Origin: Streptomyces sp. AM 2-1-1
GTDB lineage: Bacteria > Actinomycetota > Actinomycetes > Streptomycetales > Streptomycetaceae
Direction of reading: 5' to 3'
Assembly: GCF_029167645.1 (NCBI RefSeq)
Contig: NZ_CP119147.1
Location: 4,916,501-4,980,500, forward strand
DNA: 64,000 bases
Part shown: positions 45,672 through 56,050 of the stretch, in pieces
How positions within the stretch are numbered: position 1 is the first letter of the stretch
Layout: every line of letters starts with the position of its first letter
Program-made: the position numbers and the translations under genes
The notes under the pieces: generated by a model
Database searches by the model: none
The model's input: the letters and a program-made list of their open reading frames with translations, nothing else
Told to the model about the DNA's origin: nothing

Positions 45672-46025
45672 ATGACTGAGAGCACCGACCTCGGGGCCGA
45701 GGACCGCAAGATCGTCACGCTCGCGCGCAGCGCCCGCGCCCGCAACGGGGTTCCGGAGGGCGCGGCCGTCCGGGACGAGACGGGACGCACGTACGTGGCG
45801 GGGACGGTGGCGCTGGAGTCGCTGCGGCTCACCGCCCTCCAGACGGCCGTCGCGATGGCCGTGGCCAGTGGGGCGACCTCGCTCGAAGCGGCGGCCGTCG
45901 TCTCGGACGCCGAGGCGCCCGCCGACGAGGACCGGGCGGCGGTGCGCGACCTGGGTGGGGCGGACACCCCGGTGTTCCTGGCGGGCCCCGACGGGACCGT
46001 ACGGGTGCGGGTCACCGCGGGGTGA
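45672..46025 (+). CDS. Cytidine deaminase-like protein lacking the catalytic residues
   Basis: A 117-residue protein with the length and helix pattern of the cytidine deaminase fold (IVTLARSARARNGVPEGAAVRD; TYVAGTVALESLRLTALQTAVAMAV; DTPVFLAGPDG). The HAE zinc/proton-shuttle motif and the PCxxC pair are absent, and there is no cysteine at all, so it should not be an active deaminase. A counterpart sits before era in Mycobacterium as well, so the protein is conserved. TATGCT at 45660-45665 is 6 nt before ATG 45672 (probable leaderless mRNA). Confidence 0.8.
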   Translation: MTESTDLGAEDRKIVTLARSARARNGVPEGAAVRDETGRTYVAGTVALESLRLTALQTAVAMAVASGATSLEAAAVVSDAEAPADEDRAAVRDLGGADTPVFLAGPDGTVRVRVTAG

Positions 46026-46083
46026 CGTCGCCCACGTGGGCGGGCGGCCCCGGGGCGGCCCGCCCGGCGGTCGGGGCAGCCGG

Positions 46084-46419
46084 TCACTCCCCCCGGGGCG
46101 CGTACATGATGACCGCCATGCCGGCGAGGCAGACCAGCGCGCCGGCGATGTCGTACCGGTCCGGGCGGTAGCCGTCGGCGACCATGCCCCAGGCGATCGA
46201 GCCGGCGACGAAGACCCCGCCGTAGGCGGCGAGGATGCGTCCGAAGTCGTCGTCGCTCTGCAGGGTCGCGACCGCCCCGTACACACCGAGGGCGATCACT
46301 CCCGCGCCGATCCAGGCCCATCCCCGGTGCTCGCGGATGCCCTGCCAGACGAGCCAGGCACCTCCGATCTCGAAGAGGGCGGCGACGACGAAGAGGGCGG
46401 CGGAGCGGGCGACGAACAT
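46084..46419 (-). CDS. ynfA: YnfA family (UPF0060) small membrane protein
   Basis: A 111-residue protein with four membrane helices: about 4-24, 32-50, 60-80 and 88-105. [19 protein letters not shown] and [19 protein letters not shown] are family hallmarks; the family is related to small multidrug exporters, and transport is unproven. ATG 46419. It lies opposite to its neighbours, between the CDA-like gene and era. Confidence 0.92.
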   Translation of the reverse strand: MFVARSAALFVVAALFEIGGAWLVWQGIREHRGWAWIGAGVIALGVYGAVATLQSDDDFGRILAAYGGVFVAGSIAWGMVADGYRPDRYDIAGALVCLAGMAVIMYAPRGE

Positions 46420-46453
46420 GGGGGCACGCTATCCCCAGCAGGCTGTCTTCCCC

Positions 46454-46508
46454 GCGTCCGACCTGCGTCCGACCTGCGTCCGACCTGCGTCCGACCTGCG
46501 TCCGGACC
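46454..46508. repeat. 11-bp tandem repeat, four copies plus one imperfect
   Basis: GCGTCCGACCT repeats perfectly at 46454, 46465, 46476 and 46487, with an imperfect fifth copy at 46498. It lies between ynfA (-) and era (+), 80 bp before the era start. Confidence 0.95.
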
Positions 46509-46587
46509 GGGGCCCGCCCGCCCCGCGCGGGGGGTTCGCGGACCACTGTTGTGCACCGGGCCGCCGGGATCGGGGACAATGGGCGCC

Positions 46588-47553
46588 ATGAGCGCTCGAC
46601 CGAACCCCGAAGCCGCCCCGCGGCAGGCCACGGACACCGACCCCCACCGGGCCGGCTTCGCCTGCTTCGTGGGCCGCCCCAACGCGGGCAAGTCCACCCT
46701 CACGAACGCTCTGGTCGGGCAGAAGGTGGCGATCACGTCCAACCGCCCCCAGACCACCCGGCACACCGTGCGCGGCATCGTGCACCGTGACGACGCGCAG
46801 CTGATCCTGGTCGACACCCCGGGACTCCACAAGCCGCGCACCCTCCTCGGCGAGCGGCTGAACGACGTCGTGCGGACCACCTGGGCCGAGGTCGACGTCA
46901 TCGGTTTCTGCCTGCCCGCCGACCAGAAGCTCGGCCCCGGCGACAAGTTCATCATCAAGGAACTCGCCGCCATCAGGAAGACCCCGAAGATCGCGGTCAT
47001 CACCAAGACCGACCTGGTGGACTCCCGGGCCCTCGCCGAACAGCTGCTGGCCGTCTCGCAGCTGAGCCAGGAGCTCGGCTTCGAGTGGGCGGAGATCGTG
47101 CCGGTCTCGGCGGTCAAGGACGACCAGGTCGGGCTGCTGGCCGACCTGATCGCCCCGCTGCTTCCGGTCAGCCCGCCCCTCTACCCGGAGGGCGACCTCA
47201 CCGACGAGCCCGAGATGGTCATGGTCGCGGAGCTGATCCGTGAGGCCGCGCTCGAAGGCGTGCGCGACGAACTGCCGCACTCCATCGCCGTCGTCGTCGA
47301 GGAGATGCTGCCGCGCGAGGACCGCCCGGCGGACAAGCCGCTGCTCGACATCCACGCCAACGTCTACATCGAGCGTCCCAGCCAGAAGGGCATCATCATC
47401 GGCCCGAAGGGCCAGCGGCTGAAGGACGTCGGCACCAAGTCCCGCAAGCACATCGAGGCACTGCTCGGCACGCCGGTCTTCCTCGACCTGCACGTCAAGG
47501 TCGCCAAGGACTGGCAGCGCGACCCCAAGCAGCTCCGCAAGCTCGGTTTCTGA
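46588..47553 (+). CDS. era: GTPase Era
   Basis: A 321-residue essential GTPase that binds 16S rRNA during 30S assembly. G1 GRPNAGKST (29-37), G3 DTPGLH, G4 TKTD, then the KH domain with VYIERPSQKGIIIGPKGQRLK near residue 265. GACAAT at 46575-46580 ends 7 nt before ATG 46588, so the mRNA is probably leaderless. It follows the CDA-like gene as in Mycobacterium, with ynfA and the 11-bp repeats inserted between. Confidence 0.97.
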   Translation: MSARPNPEAAPRQATDTDPHRAGFACFVGRPNAGKSTLTNALVGQKVAITSNRPQTTRHTVRGIVHRDDAQLILVDTPGLHKPRTLLGERLNDVVRTTWAEVDVIGFCLPADQKLGPGDKFIIKELAAIRKTPKIAVITKTDLVDSRALAEQLLAVSQLSQELGFEWAEIVPVSAVKDDQVGLLADLIAPLLPVSPPLYPEGDLTDEPEMVMVAELIREAALEGVRDELPHSIAVVVEEMLPREDRPADKPLLDIHANVYIERPSQKGIIIGPKGQRLKDVGTKSRKHIEALLGTPVFLDLHVKVAKDWQRDPKQLRKLGF

Positions 47554-47560
47554 GCCGGCC

Positions 47561-47589
47561 GGCCGGCGGCCCGCACGCCGCCGCCGGCC
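47561..47589. terminator. Hairpin between era and the emfourin-like gene
   Basis: GGCCGGCGGC (47561-47570) pairs with GCCGCCGGCC (47580-47589). It starts 8 nt after the era stop and lies between convergent genes. Confidence 0.75.
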
Positions 47590-47601
47590 TCATGCCCGGT
47601 C

Positions 47602-47877
47602 CTACGCACCCTCGCCGAGGACGCGCGAGACCAGCGTGCGCTGGTCGTCGGTGAGGTGCGGATCCGCGCAGTGCACGGTCCGCCCGTCGACGGTGATGGT
47701 GTAGCGGAAGCCGTCCGGCACACCGGCCGGTGGTTCCCCGGCCCCCTCCGCGAGCGCGGAACGGGCCAGGGACTCCCAGGCGGCGGCGTCCGCCCGCCCG
47801 GCCGTGTCGATCTCGCCCCGGCGGGAAAGGCCGGCGAATCCGCCGGTCCGCTTCACGTGAATGCGCATGGGATCCAT
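47602..47877 (-). CDS. Emfourin-like inhibitor of protealysin-type M4 peptidase
   Basis: A 91-residue protein. MRIHVKRTGGFAGLSRRGEIDT and RYTITVDGRTVHCADPHLTDDQRTLVSRVL fit the emfourin family, small cytoplasmic proteins that inhibit protealysin-like metalloproteases encoded beside them. Start ATG 47877 or ATG 47868 (three residues shorter) are both possible. It begins 10 nt after the peptidase stop on the same strand, so peptidase and inhibitor are made together. The family call is by recognition of sequence plus context. Confidence 0.82.
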   Translation of the reverse strand: MDPMRIHVKRTGGFAGLSRRGEIDTAGRADAAAWESLARSALAEGAGEPPAGVPDGFRYTITVDGRTVHCADPHLTDDQRTLVSRVLGEGA

Positions 47878-47887
47878 AGTGGCCCGC

Positions 47888-48970
47888 TCACTCGGTCGGT
47901 ACGCCCACTTCGGACCACCCCTTGATCACGGCCTCGCGCTCGTCGCCCTCGCCGAAGCGGTCCCGGGCCGCCGCCACGGTGAGCCGGGCGAAGTCCGCGA
48001 AGTCCGCCGTCGCCGTCAGTTCACCGCCGGTCAGCACGTCGAACCAGATCTGGCCGGCCCGCTCCCAGGCGTTCCCGCCGAGGGCGGACGCGGCGAGGTA
48101 GAACGCGCGGTTGGGGATGCCGGAGTTGAGGTGGACGCCGCCGTTGTCCTCGTCGGTCTCGATGTAGTCCTCCATCGAGGCCGGCTGCGGGTCCTTGCCG
48201 AGTACGTCGTCGTCGTACGCGGTGCCCGGCGCCTTCATCGAGCGCAGCGCCTCCCCGGTGACCCGGGGGGCGAGCAGGCCCGCGCCGATCAGCCAGTCCG
48301 CCTGTTCGGCGCTCTGCCCCAGGGAGTACTGCTTGACCAGGGAGCCGAAGACGTCCGAGACGGATTCGTTGAGCGCGCCGGCCTGGCCCTCGTAGACGAG
48401 GTTGGCGGTGTGCTGGGTGAGGCCGTGCGCCAGTTCGTGGGCGATGACGTCGATGGAGAGGGTGAAGTCGAGGAAGATCTCGCCGTCACCGTCGCCGAAG
48501 ACCATCTGCTGGCCGTCGAAGAAGGCGTTGTTGTAGTCCCGGTCGTAGTGGACCGAGCCGATGAGCCGCATCCCCTTGCCGTCGAGCGAGCTGCGGCCGT
48601 ACGCGGAGAGCAGCAGGTCGAAGGTGGCGCCGAAGCCGGCGTACGCGCGGTTGACGCTGGCGTCGCCGGTGGGGTCGTCGCCCTCGCCCCGGACCTTGCG
48701 CCCCGGCAGCGCGGTGTGGTGACGGCAGTCGTAGATCGAGCGCCGGGGCTTGCTGGGCACGGCGCCCGCCGTGGCCGGAGCAGGCGCGGTGGCGGCCAGC
48801 GACGCCGCTCTGCGCAGGGTGCGGCGCATGCCGTCCGCGTCGAGCGTGCGGCGGGCCGGACCGGCGACCGCCGGGTCGTCGGACTGCGCCAGCTGGTCGA
48901 GGAGGTGCGGCGGCACGATGGTGCAGAAGACGGGGTGGAGACCGGAACCGTCATGGGGTCGAGAGATCAT
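47888..48970 (-). CDS. Protealysin-like M4 metallopeptidase
   Basis: A 360-residue thermolysin-family zinc protease. The metal site is HELAHG (H178, H182) with the third ligand in ALNESVSDVFG (about 202). The catalytic histidine region is NNGGVHLNSGIPNRAFY. There is no signal peptide; the start contains FCTIVPPHLLDQLA, the PPL motif of the short propeptide of protealysin-like precursors, which mature by self-cleavage. The family acts inside cells or in bacterial interactions. It is followed by the emfourin-like inhibitor gene. ATG 48970. Confidence 0.92.
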   Translation of the reverse strand: MISRPHDGSGLHPVFCTIVPPHLLDQLAQSDDPAVAGPARRTLDADGMRRTLRRAASLAATAPAPATAGAVPSKPRRSIYDCRHHTALPGRKVRGEGDDPTGDASVNRAYAGFGATFDLLLSAYGRSSLDGKGMRLIGSVHYDRDYNNAFFDGQQMVFGDGDGEIFLDFTLSIDVIAHELAHGLTQHTANLVYEGQAGALNESVSDVFGSLVKQYSLGQSAEQADWLIGAGLLAPRVTGEALRSMKAPGTAYDDDVLGKDPQPASMEDYIETDEDNGGVHLNSGIPNRAFYLAASALGGNAWERAGQIWFDVLTGGELTATADFADFARLTVAAARDRFGEGDEREAVIKGWSEVGVPTE

Positions 48971-49128
48971 GATGACGACTGTGGCACTCCGTCATCACTC
49001 TGTCACTGGTTGCGACGGCAATTGACGAAATAGAGTGATGGATCACTGTTTACTCGCCATGTGCGCACAGTCCCGCATACTGATACGGACCGGCGTCCCT
49101 CGCACCTCTCGGTTACTCTCGTCGCATC

Positions 49129-49157
49129 ATGCGTTTCGGGCTGCTTCTCCTTAGCTG

Positions 49158-49176
<19 letters not shown>
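49129..49176 (+). CDS. leuA leader peptide (MRFGLLLLSCRGEGL)
   Basis: A 15-codon frame with four leucine codons in a row (CTG CTT CTC CTT, 49141-49152), placed 87 nt before leuA. It resembles the leuS leader at 2039: both start Met-Arg and contain Leu-Leu-Leu-Ser. TACTCT at 49114-49119 lies 9 nt before the ATG. Its end and stop pair with downstream bases (see 49158-49201), so ribosome position can change the fold. A leucine leader before leuA is known in Streptomyces; the exact mechanism is unclear because no T-run terminator is visible. Confidence 0.85.
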
Positions 49177-51048
<1,872 letters not shown>

Positions 51049-51112
51049 CACCGGGCCGGAGGCCGCCGCGCGCCCGCCCCGGAGCCCTGCCGGTCCCCTC
51101 CCGCACCGTTCG

Positions 51113-51151
51113 CCGATCCCCGTCCACCCCTTCCGGGTGGGCGGGGATCGG
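51113..51151 (+). terminator. 17-bp hairpin terminator after leuA
   Basis: CCGATCCCCGTCCACCC (51113-51129), loop CTTCC, GGGTGGGCGGGGATCGG (51135-51151), with one T-G wobble. It starts 65 nt after the leuA stop. Confidence 0.85.
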
Positions 51152-51181
51152 CCATTTCCAGGTCTTGTGACAGTCGAGGTG

Positions 51182-51211
51182 CTGACGCCGCCTCGTGCAT
51201 GTGGCTAACAT
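51182..51211 (+). promoter_or_regulatory. Candidate promoter of TerB-like gene
   Basis: CTGACG at 51182-51187, an 18-nt spacer and TAACAT at 51206-51211, 50 nt before the start. Downstream, CGGCAA-TG-TTGCCG (51225-51238) forms a small palindrome near the transcript start. Confidence 0.55.
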
Positions 51212-51260
51212 CACGTGCAACCCACGGCAATGTTGCCGGAGCGTTACGGAGGTGTGCGAC

Positions 51261-51959
51261 GTGCGGTCAGCCAAAGGACAACGCGCCCTGAGAACGGGCT
51301 TGTACGGCCTCCGCACCGCCTGGGACGTCGTGGGCGACGGCGAGTTCTTCTGCCAGGACTGCGGCGGCGACCGCAACTACCGCCGCCTCACCGGCCGGCA
51401 CCGCTTCACCGTGCTCGGGGTGCCGCTGGTGCGGCGCGGCGGCACGGCCCCGGTCGTCGAGTGCGCCGACTGCCGTGCCCGCTTCGGCACCGAGGCCCTG
51501 GAACACCCCACCACCACCCGGTTCTCCGCGATGCTCCGGGAGGCCGTGCACACGGTCGCGCTGGCCGTCCTCGCCTCGGGGGGCACCCCCCGCACCGCCC
51601 TGGAGACCGCGGCGGCCACCATCCGCGAGGCCGGGCTCGACGACTGCTCGCAGGAGCGGCTCCTCACCGTCGTGGAGGTGCTGACCGCAGACATCGGCCA
51701 GGAGGACGGCACCGGGGCCGCCGGGGCGTGCGGCGCCGCCCTCGCCATCGAGCTGCACGAGGTGCTCACTCCGCTCGCGGACCACCTGGTCCCGGCGGGC
51801 CGCGAGTCGGTCCTGCTCCAGGGTGCCCGGATCGCACTGGCCGACGGCCCGTACGGCGCGGCGGAGCGCGAGGTGCTCACCACCGTGGGCCACGCGCTGC
51901 GGATCCGCCCCGAGGACACCGCGCGACTGCTCACCGAGGCCGCCCGCACGCCGTCCTGA
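51261..51959 (+). CDS. TerB-like protein with N-terminal zinc ribbon
   Basis: A 232-residue protein. Residues 20-75 carry two cysteine pairs, CQDC (about 33-36) and CADC (about 70-73), with FTVLGVPLVRRG between, a typical zinc ribbon. Residues 95-230 form an all-helical TerB domain (acidic positions in LADGPYGAAEREVLTTV, TAFVLAD-like pattern). TerB proteins are tied to tellurite resistance and stress signalling; the function here is open. Start GTG 51261 has GGAGG at 51248-51252, 8 nt upstream. It is a single gene between leuA and recO. Confidence 0.85.
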   Translation: MRSAKGQRALRTGLYGLRTAWDVVGDGEFFCQDCGGDRNYRRLTGRHRFTVLGVPLVRRGGTAPVVECADCRARFGTEALEHPTTTRFSAMLREAVHTVALAVLASGGTPRTALETAAATIREAGLDDCSQERLLTVVEVLTADIGQEDGTGAAGACGAALAIELHEVLTPLADHLVPAGRESVLLQGARIALADGPYGAAEREVLTTVGHALRIRPEDTARLLTEAARTPS

Positions 51960-52071
51960 GCCCTTCGGACGACCCCGGCGCCCCCGACTGCCCGCGGAGC
52001 CCTCCGAGGGCGCGTACCGGGGGCTCCGGGGGCGCCGGACACCGCCCCGTCCGGTGCGCGACAATGGGGCC

Positions 52072-52818
52072 ATGAGCTTGTTCCGGGACGACGGCGTCGT
52101 ACTGCGTACGCAGAAACTGGGCGAGGCCGACCGGATCATCACCCTGCTGACCCGCGGCCACGGCCGGGTGCGCGCGGTCGCCCGCGGGGTGCGCCGCACC
52201 AAGTCGAAGTTCGGCGCCCGCCTCGAACCCTTCTCCCACGTGGACGTGCAGTTCTTCGCGCGGGGCAGTGAGCTGGTCGGCCGGGGGCTGCCGCTCTGCA
52301 CGCAGAGCGAGACCATCGCCCCGTACGGCGGCCGGATCGTCACCGACTACGCCCGTTACACGGCCGGCACCGCCATGCTGGAGACCGCCGAACGCTTCAC
52401 CGACCACGAGGGCGAACCTGCCGTCCAGCAGTACCTGCTCCTCGTCGGCGGGCTGCGCACCCTCGCGCGGGGCGAGCACGCGCCCCACCTGATCCTCGAC
52501 GCGTTCCTGTTGCGCTCCCTCGCCGTGAACGGCTACGCCCCGAGCTTCGAGGACTGCGCCCGGTGCGGAATGCCCGGTCCGAACCGTTTCTTCTCCATCG
52601 CCGCGGGTGGAGTGATCTGCGCCGACTGCCGGGTCCCCGGGAGCGTCGTACCCTCCTCGGAGGCCCTCGGCCTGCTGAGCGCGCTGCTCAGTGGTGACTG
52701 GGCGACGGCGGACGCGTGCGAGGCGCGTCATGCCAGGGAGGGGAGCGGGCTGGTGTCCGCCTACCTGCACTGGCATCTGGAGCGCGGTCTGCGCTCGCTG
52801 CGGTACGTGGAACAGTGA
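52072..52818 (+). CDS. recO: DNA repair protein RecO
   Basis: A 248-residue recombination mediator that loads RecA with RecR. The OB-fold N-terminus, FRDDGVVLRTQKLGEADRIITLLT, is followed by a helical domain with a zinc site: CARCG (about 163-167) and CADCR (about 183-187). GACAAT at 52060-52065 lies 6 nt before ATG 52072, which suggests a leaderless mRNA. It is followed 48 nt later by uppS, as in Mycobacterium. Confidence 0.95.
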   Translation: MSLFRDDGVVLRTQKLGEADRIITLLTRGHGRVRAVARGVRRTKSKFGARLEPFSHVDVQFFARGSELVGRGLPLCTQSETIAPYGGRIVTDYARYTAGTAMLETAERFTDHEGEPAVQQYLLLVGGLRTLARGEHAPHLILDAFLLRSLAVNGYAPSFEDCARCGMPGPNRFFSIAAGGVICADCRVPGSVVPSSEALGLLSALLSGDWATADACEARHAREGSGLVSAYLHWHLERGLRSLRYVEQ

Positions 52819-52866
52819 TCCTCGCAGCCGTCCGCGGAGAAGCGACACAGGGAGACAGAGAAGCTC

Positions 52867-53700
52867 ATGGCAGTACGCGGGATCCTCGGCGGCCGTAACC
52901 GGCGCACGTACAAGACCCCCGAGACGCACCCGTCCGGTGCGACGCCCCCGAAGATCCCCGCCGAGCTGGTGCCCCGGCACGTGGCCGTCGTGATGGACGG
53001 CAACGGCCGCTGGGCCAAGGAGCGCGGTCTCCCGCGCACCGAGGGCCACAAGGTCGGCGAGGCCGTCGTCATGGACGTCCTCAAGGGCTGCATCGAGATG
53101 GGCGTCAAGAACCTCTCGCTCTACGCCTTCTCCACGGAGAACTGGAAGCGTTCGCCGGACGAGGTGAAGTTCCTGATGAACTTCAACCGCGACGTCATCC
53201 GCCGCCGCCGTGACGAGATGGACGAGCTCGGCATCCGCATCCGCTGGGTCGGCCGGATGCCCAAGCTGTGGAAGTCCGTCGTCCAGGAGCTCCAGATCGC
53301 CCAGGAGCAGACCAAGGACAACGACAGGATGACGCTGTACTTCTGCGTCAACTACGGCGGCCGGGCGGAGATCGCCGACGCGGCGCAGCGCATCGCGCAG
53401 GACGTCGCGGCGGGCAGGCTCGACCCGTCGAAGGTCAACGAGAAGACGTTCGCGAAGTACATCTACTACCCGGACATGCCGGACGTGGACCTCTTCGTGC
53501 GCCCCAGCGGCGAGCAGCGCACCTCCAACTACCTGATCTGGCAGAGCGCGTACGCCGAGATGGTCTTCCAGGACGTGCTGTGGCCCGACTTCGACCGCCG
53601 CGACCTGTGGCGCGCCTGCCTGGAGTACGCCCAGCGCGACCGCCGCTTCGGCGGGGCGCAGGAGATCGCACCGGCCGCCGGGACCGCGCCGGAGGCGTGA
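52867..53700 (+). CDS. uppS: Isoprenyl transferase (undecaprenyl diphosphate synthase type)
   Basis: A 277-residue cis-prenyltransferase that makes the polyprenyl carrier lipid for peptidoglycan. [21 protein letters not shown] (about 41-61) holds the catalytic Asp. Also seen are [22 protein letters not shown], and the C-terminal substrate motif [24 protein letters not shown]. The N-terminal 35 residues are basic and variable. ATG 52867 with GGAGACAG upstream; it is likely co-transcribed with recO. Chain length cannot be decided from sequence. Confidence 0.95.
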   Translation: MAVRGILGGRNRRTYKTPETHPSGATPPKIPAELVPRHVAVVMDGNGRWAKERGLPRTEGHKVGEAVVMDVLKGCIEMGVKNLSLYAFSTENWKRSPDEVKFLMNFNRDVIRRRRDEMDELGIRIRWVGRMPKLWKSVVQELQIAQEQTKDNDRMTLYFCVNYGGRAEIADAAQRIAQDVAAGRLDPSKVNEKTFAKYIYYPDMPDVDLFVRPSGEQRTSNYLIWQSAYAEMVFQDVLWPDFDRRDLWRACLEYAQRDRRFGGAQEIAPAAGTAPEA

Positions 53701-53711
53701 CGCCGGGAGAG

Positions 53712-53764
53712 CGGAACGGCGGAGGGGGAGGACCGGCCACCGGTCCTCCCCCTCCGCCGTTCCG
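53712..53764. terminator. Perfect 25-bp hairpin between uppS and zur
   Basis: Arms 53712-53736 and 53740-53764 are fully complementary around a 3-nt loop CCA; the outer ends are CGGAACGG/CCGTTCCG. It lies between convergent uppS and zur, 11 and 10 nt from their stops, and is the longest perfect stem in the window. Confidence 0.92.
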
Positions 53765-53773
53765 GCTCCACCG

Positions 53774-54196
53774 CTACCGCGCGCACTCCGCGCAGGTCCC
53801 GAAGATCTCCACCGTGTGCGCCACGTTGACGTAGCCGTGCTGGGAGGCGATCGTCTCGGCCCACTGCTCCACGGCCGGGCCCTCCACCTCGACCGCCTTG
53901 CCGCAGACCCGGCAGACCAGGTGGTGGTGGTGCTCCCCGGTCGAGCAGCGGCGGTACACGGACTCGCCGTCGGTGGTGCGCAGGACGTCCACCTCGCCCG
54001 CGTCGGCGAGGGACTGGAGGGTGCGGTAGACGGTGGTCAGACCCACCGAGTCACCGCGGTGCTTGAGGACGTCGTGCAGGTCCTGCGCACTGCGGAACTC
54101 GTCGACCTCGTCGAGGGCGGCCGCGACCGCCGCCCGCTGACGGGTGGAGCGCCCCCGTACCGGAGCCGCGTTCGTGCCACTGATCGGCGCCGCCAC
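53774..54196 (-). CDS. zur: Zinc uptake regulator Zur (Fur family)
   Basis: A 140-residue repressor. The winged helix is STRQRAAVAAALDEVDEFRSAQDLHDVL ... VGLTTVYRTLQSLADAGEVDVL. The metal region has GEHHHHLVCRVCGKAVEVEG (CxxC and His cluster) and ends FGTCAECAR with the second CxxC (structural zinc). It should repress zinc uptake genes when zinc is plentiful. Start GTG 54196 has GAGGAGG 5 nt upstream. It lies 65 nt after znuB on the same strand, so the regulator may be co-transcribed with its target operon. Confidence 0.95.
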   Translation of the reverse strand: MAAPISGTNAAPVRGRSTRQRAAVAAALDEVDEFRSAQDLHDVLKHRGDSVGLTTVYRTLQSLADAGEVDVLRTTDGESVYRRCSTGEHHHHLVCRVCGKAVEVEGPAVEQWAETIASQHGYVNVAHTVEIFGTCAECAR

Positions 54197-54261
54197 AGCT
54201 GCCTCCTCGTGTCGCCCGTACGGATGTCGGGCCATTGTGCCAGCCCCACCGGGCGAAACCC

Positions 54262-55155
54262 TCATACGCGCACGTCGTCCGGGGCGGTGCGGCCGGCCGG
54301 TACTTCCAGGGTGCACTCCTGGGGGTCGCTCGCGCGTCCCCGGGCCCTGCGGCGGGCCAGCGGGGCGGCCAGCGCGGTCAGTGCGACGAAGGCGGCGATG
54401 GCCAGCAGCACGATCGTGGCGCCCGGCGGGACGTCCTGGTAGTACGAGGTGACGGTGCCCGCCAGCGTGACGGCGGTACCGATCACCACGGAGAGCACGA
54501 AGGTCAGCCGGAAGGACTTCGACACCTGCTGGGCGGCCGCGACCGGCACCACCATCAGCGCGCTGACCAGCAGCAGGCCGACGACCCGCATGGCCACGGT
54601 GACCGTCACGGCGGCCGTCACCGCGATCAGCAGGTTCAGCAGCCGCACCGGCAGTCCGGTGACCCGGGCGAACTCCTCGTCCTGGCTGACCGCGAAGAGC
54701 TGGCGGCGCAGCCCCACGGTCACCAGCACGACGAACGCGGCGAGCAGCGTGATCGCCCACACGTCCTCGGAGGAGACGGTGGAGAGCGAACCGAAGAGGT
54801 ACGAGGTGAGGTTGGCGTTCGACCCGGTGTCGGAGATGTTGATCAGCATCACCCCGCCCGCCATGCCGCCGTAGAAGAGCATGGCCAGCGCGATGTCGCC
54901 GCGGGTGTGCCCGAACCAGCGGATCAGCTCCATGACGACGGCGCCGGCGACCGCGACGGCGGTGGCCATCCAGACGGGACTGGTGGAGAGCAGGAAGCCG
55001 AGGCCGACGCCGGTCATCGCGATGTGGCCGATGCCGTCGCCCATGAGGGCCTGGCGGCGCTGGACGAGGTAGATGCCGAGGGCGGGGGCGGTGATGCCGA
55101 CCAGGACGGCGGCGATCAGCGCGCGCTGCATGAAGGCGGGTTCGAGGAATTCCAT
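54262..55155 (-). CDS. znuB: Zinc ABC transporter permease
   Basis: A 297-residue membrane protein of the ABC-3 family with about eight helices. MEFLEPAFMQRALIAAVLVGI and LGIYLVQRRQALMGDGIGHIAMTG (about 30-53) are typical, as is VGLLLVSALMVVPVAAAQQ later. The last 30 residues are basic and cytoplasmic. ATG 55155 overlaps the znuC stop by one base, so translation is coupled. Confidence 0.93.
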   Translation of the reverse strand: MEFLEPAFMQRALIAAVLVGITAPALGIYLVQRRQALMGDGIGHIAMTGVGLGFLLSTSPVWMATAVAVAGAVVMELIRWFGHTRGDIALAMLFYGGMAGGVMLINISDTGSNANLTSYLFGSLSTVSSEDVWAITLLAAFVVLVTVGLRRQLFAVSQDEEFARVTGLPVRLLNLLIAVTAAVTVTVAMRVVGLLLVSALMVVPVAAAQQVSKSFRLTFVLSVVIGTAVTLAGTVTSYYQDVPPGATIVLLAIAAFVALTALAAPLARRRARGRASDPQECTLEVPAGRTAPDDVRV

Positions 55156-55970
55156 CAGGTCAGCAGTCCCGTTCGGACGGGCTCGGAAGCCGCGTGGGGG
55201 TGGACGTGGTCGTGGCCGGGGAGCGCGTGCTGCCCGACCGAGCGCGGCGGCGGCCCGTCGTGGGTCACGCAGCCGTCGCGCAGCACGACCGCGCGGTCGA
55301 TCAGTGGCTCCAGCGGGCCCAGCTCGTGCAGGACCAGCAGCACGGTGGTGCCGGCGGCGACCTGCTCGCGCAGGGTGGTGGCGAGGATCTCCTGGCTGGC
55401 GAGGTCGACACCGGCCATCGGCTCGTCCATGATCAGCAGCTCGGGCTCGGACGCCAGCGCGCGGGCGATCAGGACCCGCTGGTGCTGTCCGCCGGAGAGC
55501 GCGCTCACCGAGTCCCCGGCGCGGTCGAAGAGGCCGACGAGCGTGATGGCCCGGTCGACGGCGGCACGGTCCGCCCGGCCCGGGATGCGCAGTCCGGTGC
55601 GCGAGAGCCGGCCGGAGGAGACGACCTCGCGGACGGTCGCCGGGACCCCCGCGGAGGCGGTGGTGCGCTGCGGTACGTACCCGACGCGGGCCCACTGCCG
55701 GAAGCGGCGGAGCGGGGTGCCGAAGAGCTCGGCGGTTCCGCCGCTGAGGGGCACCTGCCCGATGAGGGAGCGTACGGCGGTGGACTTGCCGGAGCCGTTG
55801 GCGCCGAGCAGGGCGACCACCTCGCCCGCGTGGACGGTGAGGTCGACCCCGCGCAGCACCGGGCGCGAGCCGAGGGTCGCCGTGGCACCGGTGAGCCGGA
55901 GCACGGCGTCACCCGCGGGGGCCGGGGCGCCGGCCGGGGCGCCGGGGGAGGGGGTACGGGGCTCGTCCAT
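55155..55970 (-). CDS. znuC: Zinc ABC transporter ATP-binding protein
   Basis: A 271-residue ABC ATPase: Walker A LLGANGSGKST (about 56-66), Q-loop VGYVPQRTTAS, signature LSGGQHQRVLIARAL, Walker B ELLIMDEPMAGVD and H-switch LLVLHELG. The C-terminus GQHALPGHDHVHPHAASEP is His-rich, as in several zinc ATPases. Start ATG 55970; a Pro/Ala-rich N-terminal extension of about 20 residues is unusual. It is 80 nt after znuA. Confidence 0.94.
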   Translation of the reverse strand: MDEPRTPSPGAPAGAPAPAGDAVLRLTGATATLGSRPVLRGVDLTVHAGEVVALLGANGSGKSTAVRSLIGQVPLSGGTAELFGTPLRRFRQWARVGYVPQRTTASAGVPATVREVVSSGRLSRTGLRIPGRADRAAVDRAITLVGLFDRAGDSVSALSGGQHQRVLIARALASEPELLIMDEPMAGVDLASQEILATTLREQVAAGTTVLLVLHELGPLEPLIDRAVVLRDGCVTHDGPPPRSVGQHALPGHDHVHPHAASEPVRTGLLT

Positions 55971-56050
55971 GCGCTTCTCCGGTCCGGTCGTCGTCTTCTC
56001 GTGCGGTCGCGGCGCCGCTCCGCCGGGGGCGGCTCCGGGTGCGTCGGCGG

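Noticed and set aside
42345..46286. 1313-codon minus-strand frame across the accessory interval
   Set aside because: Covers several real genes in other frames, Arg/Pro/Gly-rich and without motifs.
46454..46508. CRISPR array
   Set aside because: Units are directly adjacent with no spacers, as also for the 14-bp array at 12929; both are simple tandem repeats.
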